64,000 nucleotides of DNA from JBDXHU01 sp039989475 (GCA_039989475.1 JBDXHU010000011.1:124001-188000), one strand, 5' to 3'. Positions 18,387 through 29,197 are shown, counted from the stretch's first letter. The notes: a model not told the origin generated them from the sequence alone. A program made the numbers and translations.

Positions 18387-19844
18387 TCAGGCGACGGAGT
18401 ACTCGTGCAAGCCGGAAGCCTCATGCAGGCGCTTGTACTCCTTGAAGCTACCCGGAAACAGAAACGGCGCATGGCCTGAGGCATTGGTGTAGTAACTGTT
18501 GCAATCGGCGGCACCCCAGGAAAAGCCCGGGAACCGTGGCGACAGCCAGGTATTGTAGCTCTGGAACTCGCTGTCCTTGACCTCAATAGAGCTGAGTCCG
18601 GCCGCACGCATGTCGCTGAGCAGGCCGACGATGGTCTTGACGTTGCGCTCCGCGGTAATGAAATAAGACACATTGAGTACCAGCCCATTGGGGCCAACCG
18701 CGAAGAAGTAGTTGGGGAAATCGGGTACCGCGATACCCTTGAAAGCACGCGGCTCGTCAGCCATTGAATCAGCCAGCGACTTGCCGCTGGCGCCGATCAC
18801 CGCAATGCGATCGTAGTCCATGATCCGATAGCCGGTGCAGTAAATGATCACATCCGCCGTAATCTCCTCGCCATCCTCGGTAAGCAGGCCGGTGGGCGTC
18901 ACCTCTTTCAGGCCCGATGCGACGAGTCGCACGTTCTCCCGCATCAGCGCCGGGTAGAAATCGTCAGAGACCAGGCCACGCTTGCAACCATAATGACTGT
19001 CCGGGGTCAGTACCTCGCGCAGGGCCGGGTCATCAATGGCTTCATCAATATAGTTTTTTGCCATGGTCTCAAACTGGTCCATCCGCTTGTGACCCAGGGT
19101 AGCCGCATAATGCACCTGGCCCATCAGCGTGCGCTGCAGCCAGCGAGTCAGGCGAATCAGCACCGGGAAGCGCTTGAACCGGCGTCGCTGCCGTTCAGAA
19201 TAAAACTTGCGTCGGCGCCGCATAATCCAGTTTGGCGTACGCTGCAGCACCGTGAGACGACCCGCCACTTTGGCGACCTCGGGCACGATTTGTACGGCGC
19301 TTGCGGCCGAACCGACCACGACTACCCGCTTGTAGCGCAGGTCGACGTCGTGATTCCAGCGGGTTGCATGCCAGCTGTCACCAGTAAAGCTGTCCTGCCC
19401 AGGCACATCCGGGTACAGCGGGGTGTGCTGGTTACCCATGGCATTTATAACAATATCGAACTCAAACTGTTCACCGGCATCGCTGTGCAACAACCAGCGG
19501 CCGGGCGGCTGATACTCCGCACGGCTGATGCGCGTATTCAGGCGGATATGCGGGTCGAGACCAAAGCGGGTAGCACAGTCCGCCAGGTAGGCCTGAATTT
19601 CCGCTTGCTCAACAAAACTGGCGCTCCAGTCCGGGTTAGGGGCGTAGGAAAATGAATAGGAATGGGCCCAGACATCACAGGCCAAACCTGGATAGGAATG
19701 CAGATGCCAGGTACCGCCGGGGGCATCCAGTGCCTCAAACAAGGTGAATTCGGTGAAACCCTGCTGCAACAACTCGTAACCGGCTGCGATGCCCGCCGGA
19801 CCCGCGCCAATAATCGCCACCCTGCTTGTGCTGTTTGCTGACAT
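18387..19844 (-). CDS. Flavin-containing monooxygenase (Baeyer-Villiger type)
   Basis: A 485-residue FAD- and NADPH-dependent monooxygenase. It has the FAD-binding GAGPAGIAAG at the N-terminus, a second Rossmann motif VVGSAASAVQI, and between them FTGDSWHATRWN, which matches the Baeyer-Villiger fingerprint F-x-G-x-x-x-H-x-x-x-W except for N in place of the last P/D. It should insert oxygen into a ketone or oxidise a heteroatom. The gene is convergent with the OmpA-like gene (12 bases apart). The substrate is unknown. Confidence 0.88.
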   Translation of the reverse strand: MSANSTSRVAIIGAGPAGIAAGYELLQQGFTEFTLFEALDAPGGTWHLHSYPGLACDVWAHSYSFSYAPNPDWSASFVEQAEIQAYLADCATRFGLDPHIRLNTRISRAEYQPPGRWLLHSDAGEQFEFDIVINAMGNQHTPLYPDVPGQDSFTGDSWHATRWNHDVDLRYKRVVVVGSAASAVQIVPEVAKVAGRLTVLQRTPNWIMRRRRKFYSERQRRRFKRFPVLIRLTRWLQRTLMGQVHYAATLGHKRMDQFETMAKNYIDEAIDDPALREVLTPDSHYGCKRGLVSDDFYPALMRENVRLVASGLKEVTPTGLLTEDGEEITADVIIYCTGYRIMDYDRIAVIGASGKSLADSMADEPRAFKGIAVPDFPNYFFAVGPNGLVLNVSYFITAERNVKTIVGLLSDMRAAGLSSIEVKDSEFQSYNTWLSPRFPGFSWGAADCNSYYTNASGHAPFLFPGSFKEYKRLHEASGLHEYSVA

Positions 19845-20027
19845 AAACTCGCCACTCCTGAGATAGGACCGCCAGTCTAGCAGCGGCCTCGATCATGATT
19901 GATGGGGATTGCGCGCCAGCAGTCGCTTTTTTCGCTCATTGGGCAATTTTGTAAACCCTGCTGCAAGAAAATGGCGCATGCATTAAAATGCGCGCCGCTT
20001 CATCACAATACTACCCGGAGAAAAACC

Positions 20028-21872
20028 TTGAGCACATTACCCCGGCCGCGCCTGGCTAAACCGATAGCACTGGCCATGACTGCCCTGATGAGCTGCCTGT
20101 TGCTGGCCTGTTCATCAGACCCGCAGGAGTCAACAGGCGCCGCGACGGAGACACAGGCCACCTCCGACTTCCGCAGCTTCCTGGAGGCAAACTATGCCCT
20201 GGATATGCAACAGTTTCCGCAAACCGCGACCCGCCGCGGTATTCGCAGCAATAATAGAGAGTGGAATCCGCAATCCGAGGCCTTTCGCCAGCAGCGCCGG
20301 GACTTGTGGGAGCAGCGGCTGGCTGCCCTGGACGACTTTGACCGGTCTCAACTGAGCGAGAGCGAGGACCTGTCCTGGCAGTTATACCAACTGGAATTGC
20401 AGCGCAATATCGCCAGCGACCAGTTCCGCCACCAGAAATATGTGATCCATCCTCACCGCGGTCCCCACTCACAAGTACCCAGCTTCCTGATTAACATGCA
20501 CAAAGTGGGCACCGTGCAGGATGCCGAGGACTATATCGCCCGCCTGCGCGCGATCGGTCCCCTCTTCGACCAGGTGATTGAGCAACTGCGTATCCGCGAG
20601 CAAGAAGGCATTTTCCTGCCCGACTGGGCCTATCCCAGGCTGATCGAGACTTCACGCAACACCATTTCCGGGGCGCCCTTTGCGCAGGGACCCGACTCTG
20701 CGCTGTGGCTGGATTTCCAGCAAAAACTGGATGCCCTGGAACTGGACAGCCCCGTGCATGAGCGTCTGCTGGCAGAGGCACGCAGCGCCCTGCTGGACGA
20801 TGTGGCACCGGCCTACCAGCGCTTGATCAATGAGTTTGAGCATCAGTTACCGCTGGCAACCGCCGGTGACGGCGCCTGGAAGCACCCCGACGGGGAAGCG
20901 TTTTACGCCGAGCGACTCAGGTACTTCACCACTACCGATCTCAGCGCAGAACAAATCCATGAAATTGGACTTCGCGAGGTAGCCCGTATTCACGAGGAAA
21001 TGCGCGGCATCATGGCCGAAGTGGGCTTCAAGGGCAGCCTCGGCGAATTCATGGTGTTTATGCGCGAGGATCCACAGTTTTATTACGCGAATGATGAGGC
21101 CGGGCGGGAACGCTACTTAATGGAAGCAACCGCGCTGATCGACACCATGCGCGCGCGCCTGCCAGAGGCTTTCGGCCTCACGCCAGAGGCCGAGATAATC
21201 GTGAAGCGGGTAGAGCCCTTCCGCGAACGTGCCGCCGGCAAGGCCTTCTACCAGGCGCCGCCGCCGGACGGATCGCGGCCTGGTATTTACTATGCCAACC
21301 TGTATGACATGAACTCCATGCCAATCTACCAGATGGAGGCGCTGGCCTATCATGAGGGCATCCCGGGACATCACATGCAGCGAGCCATCTCCATCGAGTT
21401 GGACGACGTGCCGGAATTCCAGAAATACGCCACGTTCACGGCCTACACCGAGGGTTGGGGTCTTTACACCGAAATGCTGCCCAAGGAGATGGGATTTTAC
21501 TCTGACCCCTATTCCGACTTTGGGCGCCTGTCCATGGAACTGTGGCGCGCCGCCCGCCTGGTGGTGGATACCGGCCTGCACGACAAACGCTGGACCCGGG
21601 AGGAGGCGATTGCCTACCTGGTCGCCAACACGCCGAATTCAGAATACGACGCCAGCAAAGCGATTGAACGTTACGCCGTGATGCCCGGCCAGGCCACCGC
21701 CTACATGATTGGCAAGCTGAGAATCCTGGAGCTGCGCGAAAACGCGCGCGCCGAGTTGGGCGAGCAGTTTGATATTCGCGGCTTCCACGACGAAATTCTC
21801 AAGGACGGACCAGTGCCTTTGTCTATACTGGAGGAAAAAACAAATCGCTGGGTCGCACGCAAGCGAGGTTAA
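20028..21872 (+). CDS. DUF885 family lipoprotein (putative metallopeptidase-like)
   Basis: A 614-residue DUF885 protein. The TTG at 20028 has CGGAG at 20016-20020 and yields a signal peptide with lipobox LLLACS; the frame runs further upstream to 19899 but without a plausible signal peptide. DUF885 members carry a zinc-peptidase-like YHEGIPGHHMQ motif, present here, and a second acidic helix (FTAYTEGWGLYTE). It is likely periplasmic or outer-membrane bound and may cleave peptides, though the family's activity is poorly defined. The next gene, alanine dehydrogenase, begins 54 bases later, so amino acid salvage is a possible theme. Confidence 0.88.
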   Translation: MSTLPRPRLAKPIALAMTALMSCLLLACSSDPQESTGAATETQATSDFRSFLEANYALDMQQFPQTATRRGIRSNNREWNPQSEAFRQQRRDLWEQRLAALDDFDRSQLSESEDLSWQLYQLELQRNIASDQFRHQKYVIHPHRGPHSQVPSFLINMHKVGTVQDAEDYIARLRAIGPLFDQVIEQLRIREQEGIFLPDWAYPRLIETSRNTISGAPFAQGPDSALWLDFQQKLDALELDSPVHERLLAEARSALLDDVAPAYQRLINEFEHQLPLATAGDGAWKHPDGEAFYAERLRYFTTTDLSAEQIHEIGLREVARIHEEMRGIMAEVGFKGSLGEFMVFMREDPQFYYANDEAGRERYLMEATALIDTMRARLPEAFGLTPEAEIIVKRVEPFRERAAGKAFYQAPPPDGSRPGIYYANLYDMNSMPIYQMEALAYHEGIPGHHMQRAISIELDDVPEFQKYATFTAYTEGWGLYTEMLPKEMGFYSDPYSDFGRLSMELWRAARLVVDTGLHDKRWTREEAIAYLVANTPNSEYDASKAIERYAVMPGQATAYMIGKLRILELRENARAELGEQFDIRGFHDEILKDGPVPLSILEEKTNRWVARKRG

Positions 21873-21926
21873 AGCCTGGTCTGCGAGCCCCGACGAATAA
21901 TCCGCAATAGATCTGGAGAACACGCT

Positions 21927-23048
21927 ATGAAAGTGGGCGTACCCAAGGAAATCAAGACCCTCGAGTTTCGTGTCGGCATGACCCCCGCCGGGATTCGCGA
22001 ATTGATCCACGACGGTCATGAAGTCGTGGTCGAGACGATGGCTGGCAGTGGTATTGGCATGGAGGACGCTGATTACCAGGCAGCGGGCGCCGAGGTGCTG
22101 GGCACAGCGGCGGAAGTCTTCGCCAGCGCGGACCTGATTATCAAGGTCAAGGAACCGCAGTTGGCAGAGTGCGCCATGCTGCGTGAGGGACAGGTACTCT
22201 TCACCTACCTGCACCTGGCAGCAGACCCGGAGCAGGCCAGGGCCCTGGTCGAGTCGGGTACCACAGCTATTGCCTATGAAACGGTTACCGGCGCAACGGA
22301 AGGCCTGCCACTATTGACCCCCATGTCCGAGGTGGCCGGACGACTTTCCATCCAGGCCGGCGCTTACGCCCTGCAAAAAGCCAATGGCGGTCGCGGCGTG
22401 TTGCTGGGCGGCGTACCCGGCGTTGAACCCGGCAAGGTCGTTATCATCGGTGGCGGTGTGGCCGGCTTGAATGCCGCTGATATGGCGGTGGGCCTGGCCG
22501 CGGATGTAACTATTCTCGACCGCTCTATTCCGCGCCTGCACTATATCGACAACATCTTCGGCGGCCGCGTTCACACCATCTACTCCACCAAAAGTGAGGT
22601 CGACAAATATGTCAGCCAGGCAGACCTGGTGGTAGGCGCGGTACTTATCCCCGGCGCCTCGGCACCCAAGCTGGTGTCCGCCCAGAACGTCAAGGACATG
22701 CAACGCGGTTCGGTGATGGTGGATATCTCGATTGACCAGGGTGGATGCTTTGAAACAAGCAGGCCGACTACCCACGCCGACCCCACCTACGTGGTCGACG
22801 ACGTGGTGCACTATTGTGTCACCAACATGCCCGGCGCGGTGCCACGTACCAGCACCCTGGCCCTGACCAATGCCACCCTGCCCTTCGTCAAGGCATTGGC
22901 CAACATGGGTTGGCGCGAGGCCTTGCGTGCCGACCCGCACCTGGCCAACGGTCTCAATGTGCACGCCGGTCATGTCTGCCACGAGGCGGTGGCCAACGAT
23001 CTCGGTTACCAGTACCTTTCAGCGGAAGAAGCAGTCGCCACGGCCTAG
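21927..23048 (+). CDS. ald: Alanine dehydrogenase
   Basis: A 373-residue alanine dehydrogenase, which interconverts L-alanine and pyruvate plus ammonia with NAD. The catalytic Lys75 (IIKVKEP) and His96 (LFTYLHLA) are at the family positions, the start MKVGVPKEIK is canonical, and the NAD-binding segment is IIGGGVAGLNAADMA. A ribosome binding site (TCTGGAGAA) precedes the ATG. It lies between the DUF885 lipoprotein and a glutamate synthase-like gene, a small nitrogen-metabolism group. Confidence 0.95.
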   Translation: MKVGVPKEIKTLEFRVGMTPAGIRELIHDGHEVVVETMAGSGIGMEDADYQAAGAEVLGTAAEVFASADLIIKVKEPQLAECAMLREGQVLFTYLHLAADPEQARALVESGTTAIAYETVTGATEGLPLLTPMSEVAGRLSIQAGAYALQKANGGRGVLLGGVPGVEPGKVVIIGGGVAGLNAADMAVGLAADVTILDRSIPRLHYIDNIFGGRVHTIYSTKSEVDKYVSQADLVVGAVLIPGASAPKLVSAQNVKDMQRGSVMVDISIDQGGCFETSRPTTHADPTYVVDDVVHYCVTNMPGAVPRTSTLALTNATLPFVKALANMGWREALRADPHLANGLNVHAGHVCHEAVANDLGYQYLSAEEAVATA

Positions 23049-23150
23049 TCAGTCATGACCGGCACGCCCAGGCTGCTGCCTCTGCGCCAGCCTGTTTGAA
23101 CCATGCCTTAGGGCAGTGGTCACTAAAGACCGCGCAAGAGGGAACCGTGA

Positions 23151-24686
23151 ATGAATGACATAATGGACACCTTACACAGCTTTGCCCTGGTATTCCTTGA
23201 GATCAGCGCGCTGCTGCTGGCCTTCATGATAGGTGTAGGCATCCTCGTGGTCGCCTATATGTACGTCGTCGACATCACCCAGACCCAGCAGGCCATCCGT
23301 CGCAACTATCCGGTTATCGGTCGCTTTCGCTACCTGTTCGAGCACCTCGGCGAATTCTTCCGCCAGTATTTCTTTGCCCAGGACCGGGAAGAACTGCCCT
23401 TTAACCGCGCCCAACGCTCCTGGGTTTACCGGGCCGCCAAGAATATTGACTCCACGGTCGCCTTCGGTTCTACCCACCCGCTGGACAAGCCGGGGGATTT
23501 TATATTCCTCAACTGCCTGTTCCCCACCCTCACAGAGGATGCGGTGCCGCCCAGCGAGGTCACTTTCGGCGCCGGTTATGCCGCGAATCCCTTCACCACC
23601 AGCTCACTGTTCAATATTTCCGGCATGAGCTTCGGTGCCCTCTCAGTGCCCGCCATCCGAGCCCTGTCCAACGGCGCCAAAAAAGCTGGCATCTGGATGA
23701 ATACCGGTGAAGGCGCCCTGTCCCGGTATCACCTGGAAGGCGGCTGCGATATCGTCTACCAGATCGGCACCGCCAAGTATGGTGTCGGCGATGAGAACGG
23801 CCTGCTTTCGGATGAGAAGTTACGCGCCGTTGCCGATCATGAACAGGTACGCATGTTCGAGATCAAGATGTCCCAGGGCGCCAAGCCGGGCAAGGGCGGA
23901 ATTTTGCCAGGCGCAAAAGTGACTGACCTTATTGCCAGCACCCGCAACATTCCGGTCGGGAAAGATTCCATCAGCCCCAACGGCCACCGGGATATTCGCA
24001 GTGTTGATGACCTGCTGGATATGATTCTGCGGGTGCGCACGATTACCGGTAAGCCCACCGGCTTCAAGGCAGTCATCGGCGCCCAGGGCTGGCTGGACCA
24101 GATTTTCCAGCGCATCCAGGAACGTGGCCTGCAGTACGCGCCGGATTTCATTACCGTGGATAGCGCCGACGGTGGCACCGGGGCTGCCCCCCAGAGCCTG
24201 ATCGACTTCATGGGCCTGCCACTCAAGCGCAGCCTGCCACTGGTGGTCGACAAACTCATCACCTATGGCCTGCGCGAGCGGATACGCGTTATCTGTTCCG
24301 GAAAAATGATCAATCCCTCGGGGGTTGCAGCTGCGCTTTGTTTGGGTGCCGATTGCGTGGTGTCTGCTCGCGGCTTCATGTTTGCTCTCGGTTGCATCCA
24401 GGCACTGCAATGCAACAAGAACACGTGCCCCACCGGCATTACCACCCATGAACCGGAATTACAGCGCGGCCTGGACCCCACCGACAAGGCCGAGCGCGTC
24501 TACAACTATGCCCGCAACCTGTCCTACGAGGTTGGGGTCATCGCACACTCCTGTGGCGTGCAGGAACCGCGCCTGCTCAATCGCAATCACGCCCAGATCA
24601 TCAACGAGCAGGGACTGCCCGAGGCCATGAGTGAAGCCTACCCTGAGCCGCAGCCCCTGCCACAATACGAGACAGTCGACCACTGA
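23151..24686 (+). CDS. Membrane-anchored FMN-binding glutamate synthase-like protein
   Basis: A 511-residue protein of the GltB central/FMN domain family. One N-terminal hydrophobic helix (about 10-37) precedes the FMN barrel, with GMSFGALSVPAIRALS, NTGEGALSRYH, QGAKPGKGGILPG, DGGTGAAPQSLIDFMG and CNKNTCPTGITTH, equivalent to the FMN and iron-sulfur regions of glutamate synthase. The amidotransferase and GXGXG domains are missing, so it is not a full glutamate synthase; these stand-alone proteins have no settled reaction. The start has AGAGGGAA upstream. Confidence 0.88.
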   Translation: MNDIMDTLHSFALVFLEISALLLAFMIGVGILVVAYMYVVDITQTQQAIRRNYPVIGRFRYLFEHLGEFFRQYFFAQDREELPFNRAQRSWVYRAAKNIDSTVAFGSTHPLDKPGDFIFLNCLFPTLTEDAVPPSEVTFGAGYAANPFTTSSLFNISGMSFGALSVPAIRALSNGAKKAGIWMNTGEGALSRYHLEGGCDIVYQIGTAKYGVGDENGLLSDEKLRAVADHEQVRMFEIKMSQGAKPGKGGILPGAKVTDLIASTRNIPVGKDSISPNGHRDIRSVDDLLDMILRVRTITGKPTGFKAVIGAQGWLDQIFQRIQERGLQYAPDFITVDSADGGTGAAPQSLIDFMGLPLKRSLPLVVDKLITYGLRERIRVICSGKMINPSGVAAALCLGADCVVSARGFMFALGCIQALQCNKNTCPTGITTHEPELQRGLDPTDKAERVYNYARNLSYEVGVIAHSCGVQEPRLLNRNHAQIINEQGLPEAMSEAYPEPQPLPQYETVDH

Positions 24687-24893
24687 CATGCTGACGATCG
24701 AGCTGTCGGTACAGGGCACCAGCGTCGGCCCGCTGGTAAAGCAGCTTAAGCTCTGGTTTATGCTTTAGTCCTGGCACTAGTCCTCGCACTCGCCCTTCGA
24801 ACTTAAATAGCCACGCTAAATTTGCTTCAGTGCTTAGCGCCTTGCCACAAGCAGTGCTAATCTAGGGTCACTCAGATTCCTGGAGAAATTCCG

Positions 24894-26015
24894 ATGCAAT
24901 TCCGACTTTTGGCCATCCTCTTGCCCGCCCTCGGACTATTGATTAGTGCCTGCAGCGATGTGGTGGAAGACACCCCGCCCGCCAGCCGGCCTGTGAAAAT
25001 TTTCGTGGTCGAGGGGCCAGGTGGCCAGGCCCTGCGCAATTTCCCGGGCAGCGTACGCGCCTCAAAACGAGCCGACCTGTCTTTCCGGGTACCCGGGGTT
25101 CTGCAACAGATGCTGGTCCGTGAGGGCGAGGACGTAATCGCGGGGCAGATGCTGGCGCAACTGGACCCCACCGATTACAAGATCACCCTGGAAGACCGCC
25201 AGGCCACCTTTGATAACGCCAAAAGCAACTTCAATCGCGCCAAGGAGCTGATCGTCGACGGCAATATATCGAAGCTGGACTACGACCGCATGGAGGCCAG
25301 CTTTCGCACCAATCGGGCGGCTTTGACCCAGGCCAAGCAGGATCTGGAGTATACCGAGCTGAAAGCACCCTTCACCGGCACCATCGGCCGGCGTGAGGTG
25401 GAGAACTTCGAGGAAGTCATCGCCAAGCAAACTATTTTCCGCTTCCAGAATATTGATCAAATGGATATTAGCGTCGACCTGCCAGAATCACTGGTGCGCA
25501 GTTTTGCACCGACTACGGCCGACCGCCAACCCGGCTCCGAAACAGACAAGTTGGTGGCCTCAACCGCGAGCTTCGAGGGGCGTCCCGGGCTGAGCTTTCC
25601 GCTTTCCATTAAGGAGATTGCCACCAAGGCCGACCAGCAAACCCAGACCTTTCGGGTCACCCTGACCATGCCGCAACCCGCCGAGTTCCGAATATTGCCG
25701 GGCATGACCGCCAATGTGCAGGTCGATTTCTCCAAGATAATCTCCGTGGATGAGGCGAAGTGGGTACCGCTGAGTGCGGTGCAGGCCGACAGCAAGCTGG
25801 ATGCCCGGGTCTGGCTGCTGGATAAAGAGACCATGACGGTCAAAAGCCATCCGGTAAAAATTGGCCGCATGCGCGACAGGAATATTGAAGTAGTCGAGGG
25901 CTTATCCGGTGGCGAGGAGATTATCAGTGTTGGAGCCCCCTACCTGTCGGAGGGGATGCATGTGACACGCATGCGACAGTCCGAGCAGGCGGTACCGCGC
26001 GAGGATGAAGCCTGA
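24894..26015 (+). CDS. RND efflux periplasmic adaptor lipoprotein
   Basis: A 373-residue membrane fusion protein. The signal peptide ends in lipobox LLISAC, followed by the lipoyl/barrel half motif SFRVPGVLQQMLVREGEDVIAG, a helical hairpin (about 105-150), the second lipoyl half TELKAPFTGTIGRREVEN, and a beta-barrel with FRVTLTMPQPAEFRILPGM. It should bridge the inner-membrane pump and an outer-membrane channel. The stop overlaps the pump start by one base (TGATG), showing translational coupling. No outer-membrane channel gene is adjacent. Confidence 0.93.
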   Translation: MQFRLLAILLPALGLLISACSDVVEDTPPASRPVKIFVVEGPGGQALRNFPGSVRASKRADLSFRVPGVLQQMLVREGEDVIAGQMLAQLDPTDYKITLEDRQATFDNAKSNFNRAKELIVDGNISKLDYDRMEASFRTNRAALTQAKQDLEYTELKAPFTGTIGRREVENFEEVIAKQTIFRFQNIDQMDISVDLPESLVRSFAPTTADRQPGSETDKLVASTASFEGRPGLSFPLSIKEIATKADQQTQTFRVTLTMPQPAEFRILPGMTANVQVDFSKIISVDEAKWVPLSAVQADSKLDARVWLLDKETMTVKSHPVKIGRMRDRNIEVVEGLSGGEEIISVGAPYLSEGMHVTRMRQSEQAVPREDEA

Positions 26016-29000
26016 TGAATATTGGCGAATACTCTGTCAAAAACCCGGTCACCGCCTGGTTACTGGTAGTGATTATGGTGGGTGGCGGCCTGCTTGCCTT
26101 CGATGAGATGGGCAAGCTGGAAGATCCGCCATTTACCATCAAGTCAGCCAAAATTCTCACCCCCTATCCCGGGGCCACCGCGCAGGAGGTTCAGGACGAA
26201 CTCACCTACCAGTTGGAGGACGCAATTCAGAAACTGGAGCAGGTGAAATGGATCAAAATGTCCGTGTCACGACCTGGACTCTCAGACATATGGATCGACT
26301 TTAAAGACGAATACCGCGCCGAGGACTTCCCCGACATCTTCGACGAGCTGCGGCGCAAGATCCAGGATGTGAGACCGAATCTGCCGCCCGGGGCCGCAGA
26401 CCCGATTATCCTCGATGATTTTGGTGATGTGTACGGCATTTACGTCACCGTGACCGGAGCCGACTATAGTTGGCGCGACCTCTTCGACACGGCTGATGCC
26501 TTGAAGAAACAACTGATATTGATCCCGGGGATCAGCAAGGTTGTGCTGGACGGCATTCAGCAGGAAGTGGTGTACGTGGACATATCCCGGTCGCGCATCG
26601 CCGAGCTTGGTATCGACATAAGTTCCATTACCCGCGTATTGAGCTCCCAGAACGTGGTGGTCGACGCGGGCAAGGTGAAGGTCGGCGAGGACTACCTGCG
26701 AATCAGCCCCACCGGCGACTTCCAGTCGGTGCAGGAAATGGGTGAACTGATGATTTCCTCCGACGAGCGGACTCTTATCCGACTCAAGGACATCGCCACC
26801 ATTACCCGGGCCTACAACGAGGTACCCGCCAAGCTGTATTACGTCAACGGCAAACCCGGACTGAGCATGGGCATATCCATGCTGGGTGGCCAGAACGTCG
26901 TCAACATCGGCAAGGAGGTTGGCAAACGCATCAATGACTTGTTGCCGGTTATCCCGGTCGGCATGGATATGAGCGTGACCTACAACCAGCCCCAGGAAGT
27001 GGAAAAGTCTGTCGGTGGCTTTATTATCAGCGTGGCCCAGGCGGTGGCCATCGTGATCGCCGTGCTACTGCTGTTTATGGGTGTGCGCACCGGCATCATT
27101 ATCGGCACCGTGTTGCTTATCACCGTTGCCGGCACCCTGTTTATCATGGACATATACGCCATTGAACTGCAGCGCATTTCCCTGGGCGCCCTGGTCATTG
27201 CCCTTGGCATGCTGGTGGACAATGCCATTGTGGTCGCCGAGGGCATGCTGGTGCGAATGAACAAGGGCATGAGCGCCGCACAGGCCGCCGGTGAGGCCGT
27301 TGGCAAAACCATGTGGGCCCTACTGGGCGGCACCGTTATCGGTATCCTGGCCTTTTCCGCGATCGGCCTGTCGGATGACAGTACCGGTGAGTTTGCCAGC
27401 TCCCTGTTCTGGGTGATCCTGATTTCCCTGTCGCTGAGCTGGATTACCGCGGTAAGCACCACGCCAGCCCTGTGCAAACTACTGCTGAAGAGTGAAGCCG
27501 GCGATAGTGGCGATAGCGAAGATGCCTACAGCGCCAGGCCCTTCCAGATCTACCGCAGCCTGCTGTCAACAGCAGTCAAGGCGCGTTGGGTCACCGTGGC
27601 AGGCGTGATCGGGCTGTGGGTTCTGGCAATTATCGGCTTCGGCTATACCAAGAGCGGCTTTTTCCCGGATGCCAATACGCCGCTGTTCTTCGTCGACATC
27701 TATACGCCGGAGGGCACCGATATCCGCAGTACCCGGGATGACACCCTGCGGGTGACTGAATTTCTGCGCGAGCAGCCAGGCGTGATACAGACCTCCACGG
27801 TCATTGGCGGTCCGCACCAGCGTTTCACCCTGGTCTATGACTCCAAGGAACCGTCATCAGCCTACGCACAGATCATTGTGTCCACGGAGGAGCGCGCCCA
27901 GATTCCCGCTGTTATGGCCGCAGTAGAAGAGTACATGGGTACGGAGATGCCCTGGCTGGACCCCATTATTAAAGCCCTGCGAATTGGGCCGGGCCGCGAT
28001 GCCAAGATTGAAGCCCGCTTCTCCGGGCCAGACCCCGAGGTACTGAGGGAACTCTCGGAGCAAGCCCAGGCACTGATGCGAGCCGACGCGGAGGCCAAGG
28101 ATATTCGCAATGACTGGCGTAACCCGGTCAAGGTAGTGACCCCGGTATTCAATGAGCAGGTGGGGCGTCAGCTCGGCGTGACCCGGGAAGAGCTGGGCAG
28201 CGCTTTGCAATACGCCTTCGAGGGCAGCGCCGTCGGCACGTACCGGGACGGCATTCATTTGCTGCCGATAATGACCCGGGCACCCGCGGACGAGCGCGGT
28301 GACGTCGACAATATGCGCGACATCCAGGTGTGGAGCCCGGTACTGGGACGCGCGGTGCCCGCCGGACAGCTGGTTTCCCGCCATGACACCCGTTGGGAAA
28401 ATGCGGTGGTGCGCAGCCGCGATCGTGCGCTGACCATCATTGCCTCCTGTAACCCGAACGTTGCACTGGCCGACCCACTGTTTGGGCGGCTGCGCCCACA
28501 GATCGAAGCAATAGAGCTGCCACCTGGCTATATGCTTGAGTGGGGCGGTGAATATGAAGACGCCACCAGGGCCCAGGCTGGCCTGGCCGCTTCCCTGCCT
28601 GGCGGCTTTACAATGATGATCATCACCAGCATCTTCCTGTTTGGCACCTTGCGACAACCGACAATCATCTGGTTAACAGTGCCGCTGGCGGTAATTGGCA
28701 TCACCCCCGCCCTGCTGCTGGTCGACGGTGCCTTCGACTTCATGTCGTTGCTGGGTGCATTATCGCTGGTCGGCTTGCTGATCAAGAACGCGATCGTACT
28801 GATCGAGGAAATCGACCAGGAGATTGAATCGGGTAAAGCGCGCTTCGATGCACTGCTGGACGCCTCTGTCAGCCGCATGCGACCGGTCGTGCTGGCCGCC
28901 GCCACCACGATTCTTGGCCTGATCCCGCTGCTGCCTGACGTGTTCTTCGTCAATATGGCGGTGACCATGATGGGAGGCCTGGGCTTTGCCACCGTGCTGA

Positions 29001-29125
29001 CCCTGATAATCGTGCCGACGCTGTATGCGATCTTCTTCCAAATCGGCAATGACGAATTGCAAGGCAACACCGGCAGCAGCGCAGCGCCTACCGGGACAGT
29101 CTCTCCCCAGCCCGCGGGAGGCTGA
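26015..29125 (+). CDS. RND family efflux permease (HAE1-like)
   Basis: A 1036-residue proton-driven efflux pump, twelve TM helices with two large periplasmic loops (about 35-330 and 560-860). In TM4 the proton-relay region reads GMLVDNAIVVAEGM: the first Asp is kept, while the second position, often Asp in AcrB, is Asn. In TM10 Lys is present (LLIKNAIVLIEEI). It should export amphiphilic compounds together with the adaptor encoded upstream. The exact substrate is not predictable; the D-N pair is seen in other divergent RND pumps and need not mean loss of function. Confidence 0.93.
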   Translation: MNIGEYSVKNPVTAWLLVVIMVGGGLLAFDEMGKLEDPPFTIKSAKILTPYPGATAQEVQDELTYQLEDAIQKLEQVKWIKMSVSRPGLSDIWIDFKDEYRAEDFPDIFDELRRKIQDVRPNLPPGAADPIILDDFGDVYGIYVTVTGADYSWRDLFDTADALKKQLILIPGISKVVLDGIQQEVVYVDISRSRIAELGIDISSITRVLSSQNVVVDAGKVKVGEDYLRISPTGDFQSVQEMGELMISSDERTLIRLKDIATITRAYNEVPAKLYYVNGKPGLSMGISMLGGQNVVNIGKEVGKRINDLLPVIPVGMDMSVTYNQPQEVEKSVGGFIISVAQAVAIVIAVLLLFMGVRTGIIIGTVLLITVAGTLFIMDIYAIELQRISLGALVIALGMLVDNAIVVAEGMLVRMNKGMSAAQAAGEAVGKTMWALLGGTVIGILAFSAIGLSDDSTGEFASSLFWVILISLSLSWITAVSTTPALCKLLLKSEAGDSGDSEDAYSARPFQIYRSLLSTAVKARWVTVAGVIGLWVLAIIGFGYTKSGFFPDANTPLFFVDIYTPEGTDIRSTRDDTLRVTEFLREQPGVIQTSTVIGGPHQRFTLVYDSKEPSSAYAQIIVSTEERAQIPAVMAAVEEYMGTEMPWLDPIIKALRIGPGRDAKIEARFSGPDPEVLRELSEQAQALMRADAEAKDIRNDWRNPVKVVTPVFNEQVGRQLGVTREELGSALQYAFEGSAVGTYRDGIHLLPIMTRAPADERGDVDNMRDIQVWSPVLGRAVPAGQLVSRHDTRWENAVVRSRDRALTIIASCNPNVALADPLFGRLRPQIEAIELPPGYMLEWGGEYEDATRAQAGLAASLPGGFTMMIITSIFLFGTLRQPTIIWLTVPLAVIGITPALLLVDGAFDFMSLLGALSLVGLLIKNAIVLIEEIDQEIESGKARFDALLDASVSRMRPVVLAAATTILGLIPLLPDVFFVNMAVTMMGGLGFATVLTLIIVPTLYAIFFQIGNDELQGNTGSSAAPTGTVSPQPAGG

Positions 29126-29197
29126 AAGCTGGATAAGGACGTGCAGGGCGTGACGGCAGTTTCGTAAGGCGAGAAGTATAGACCTGCTGGAGCTTGT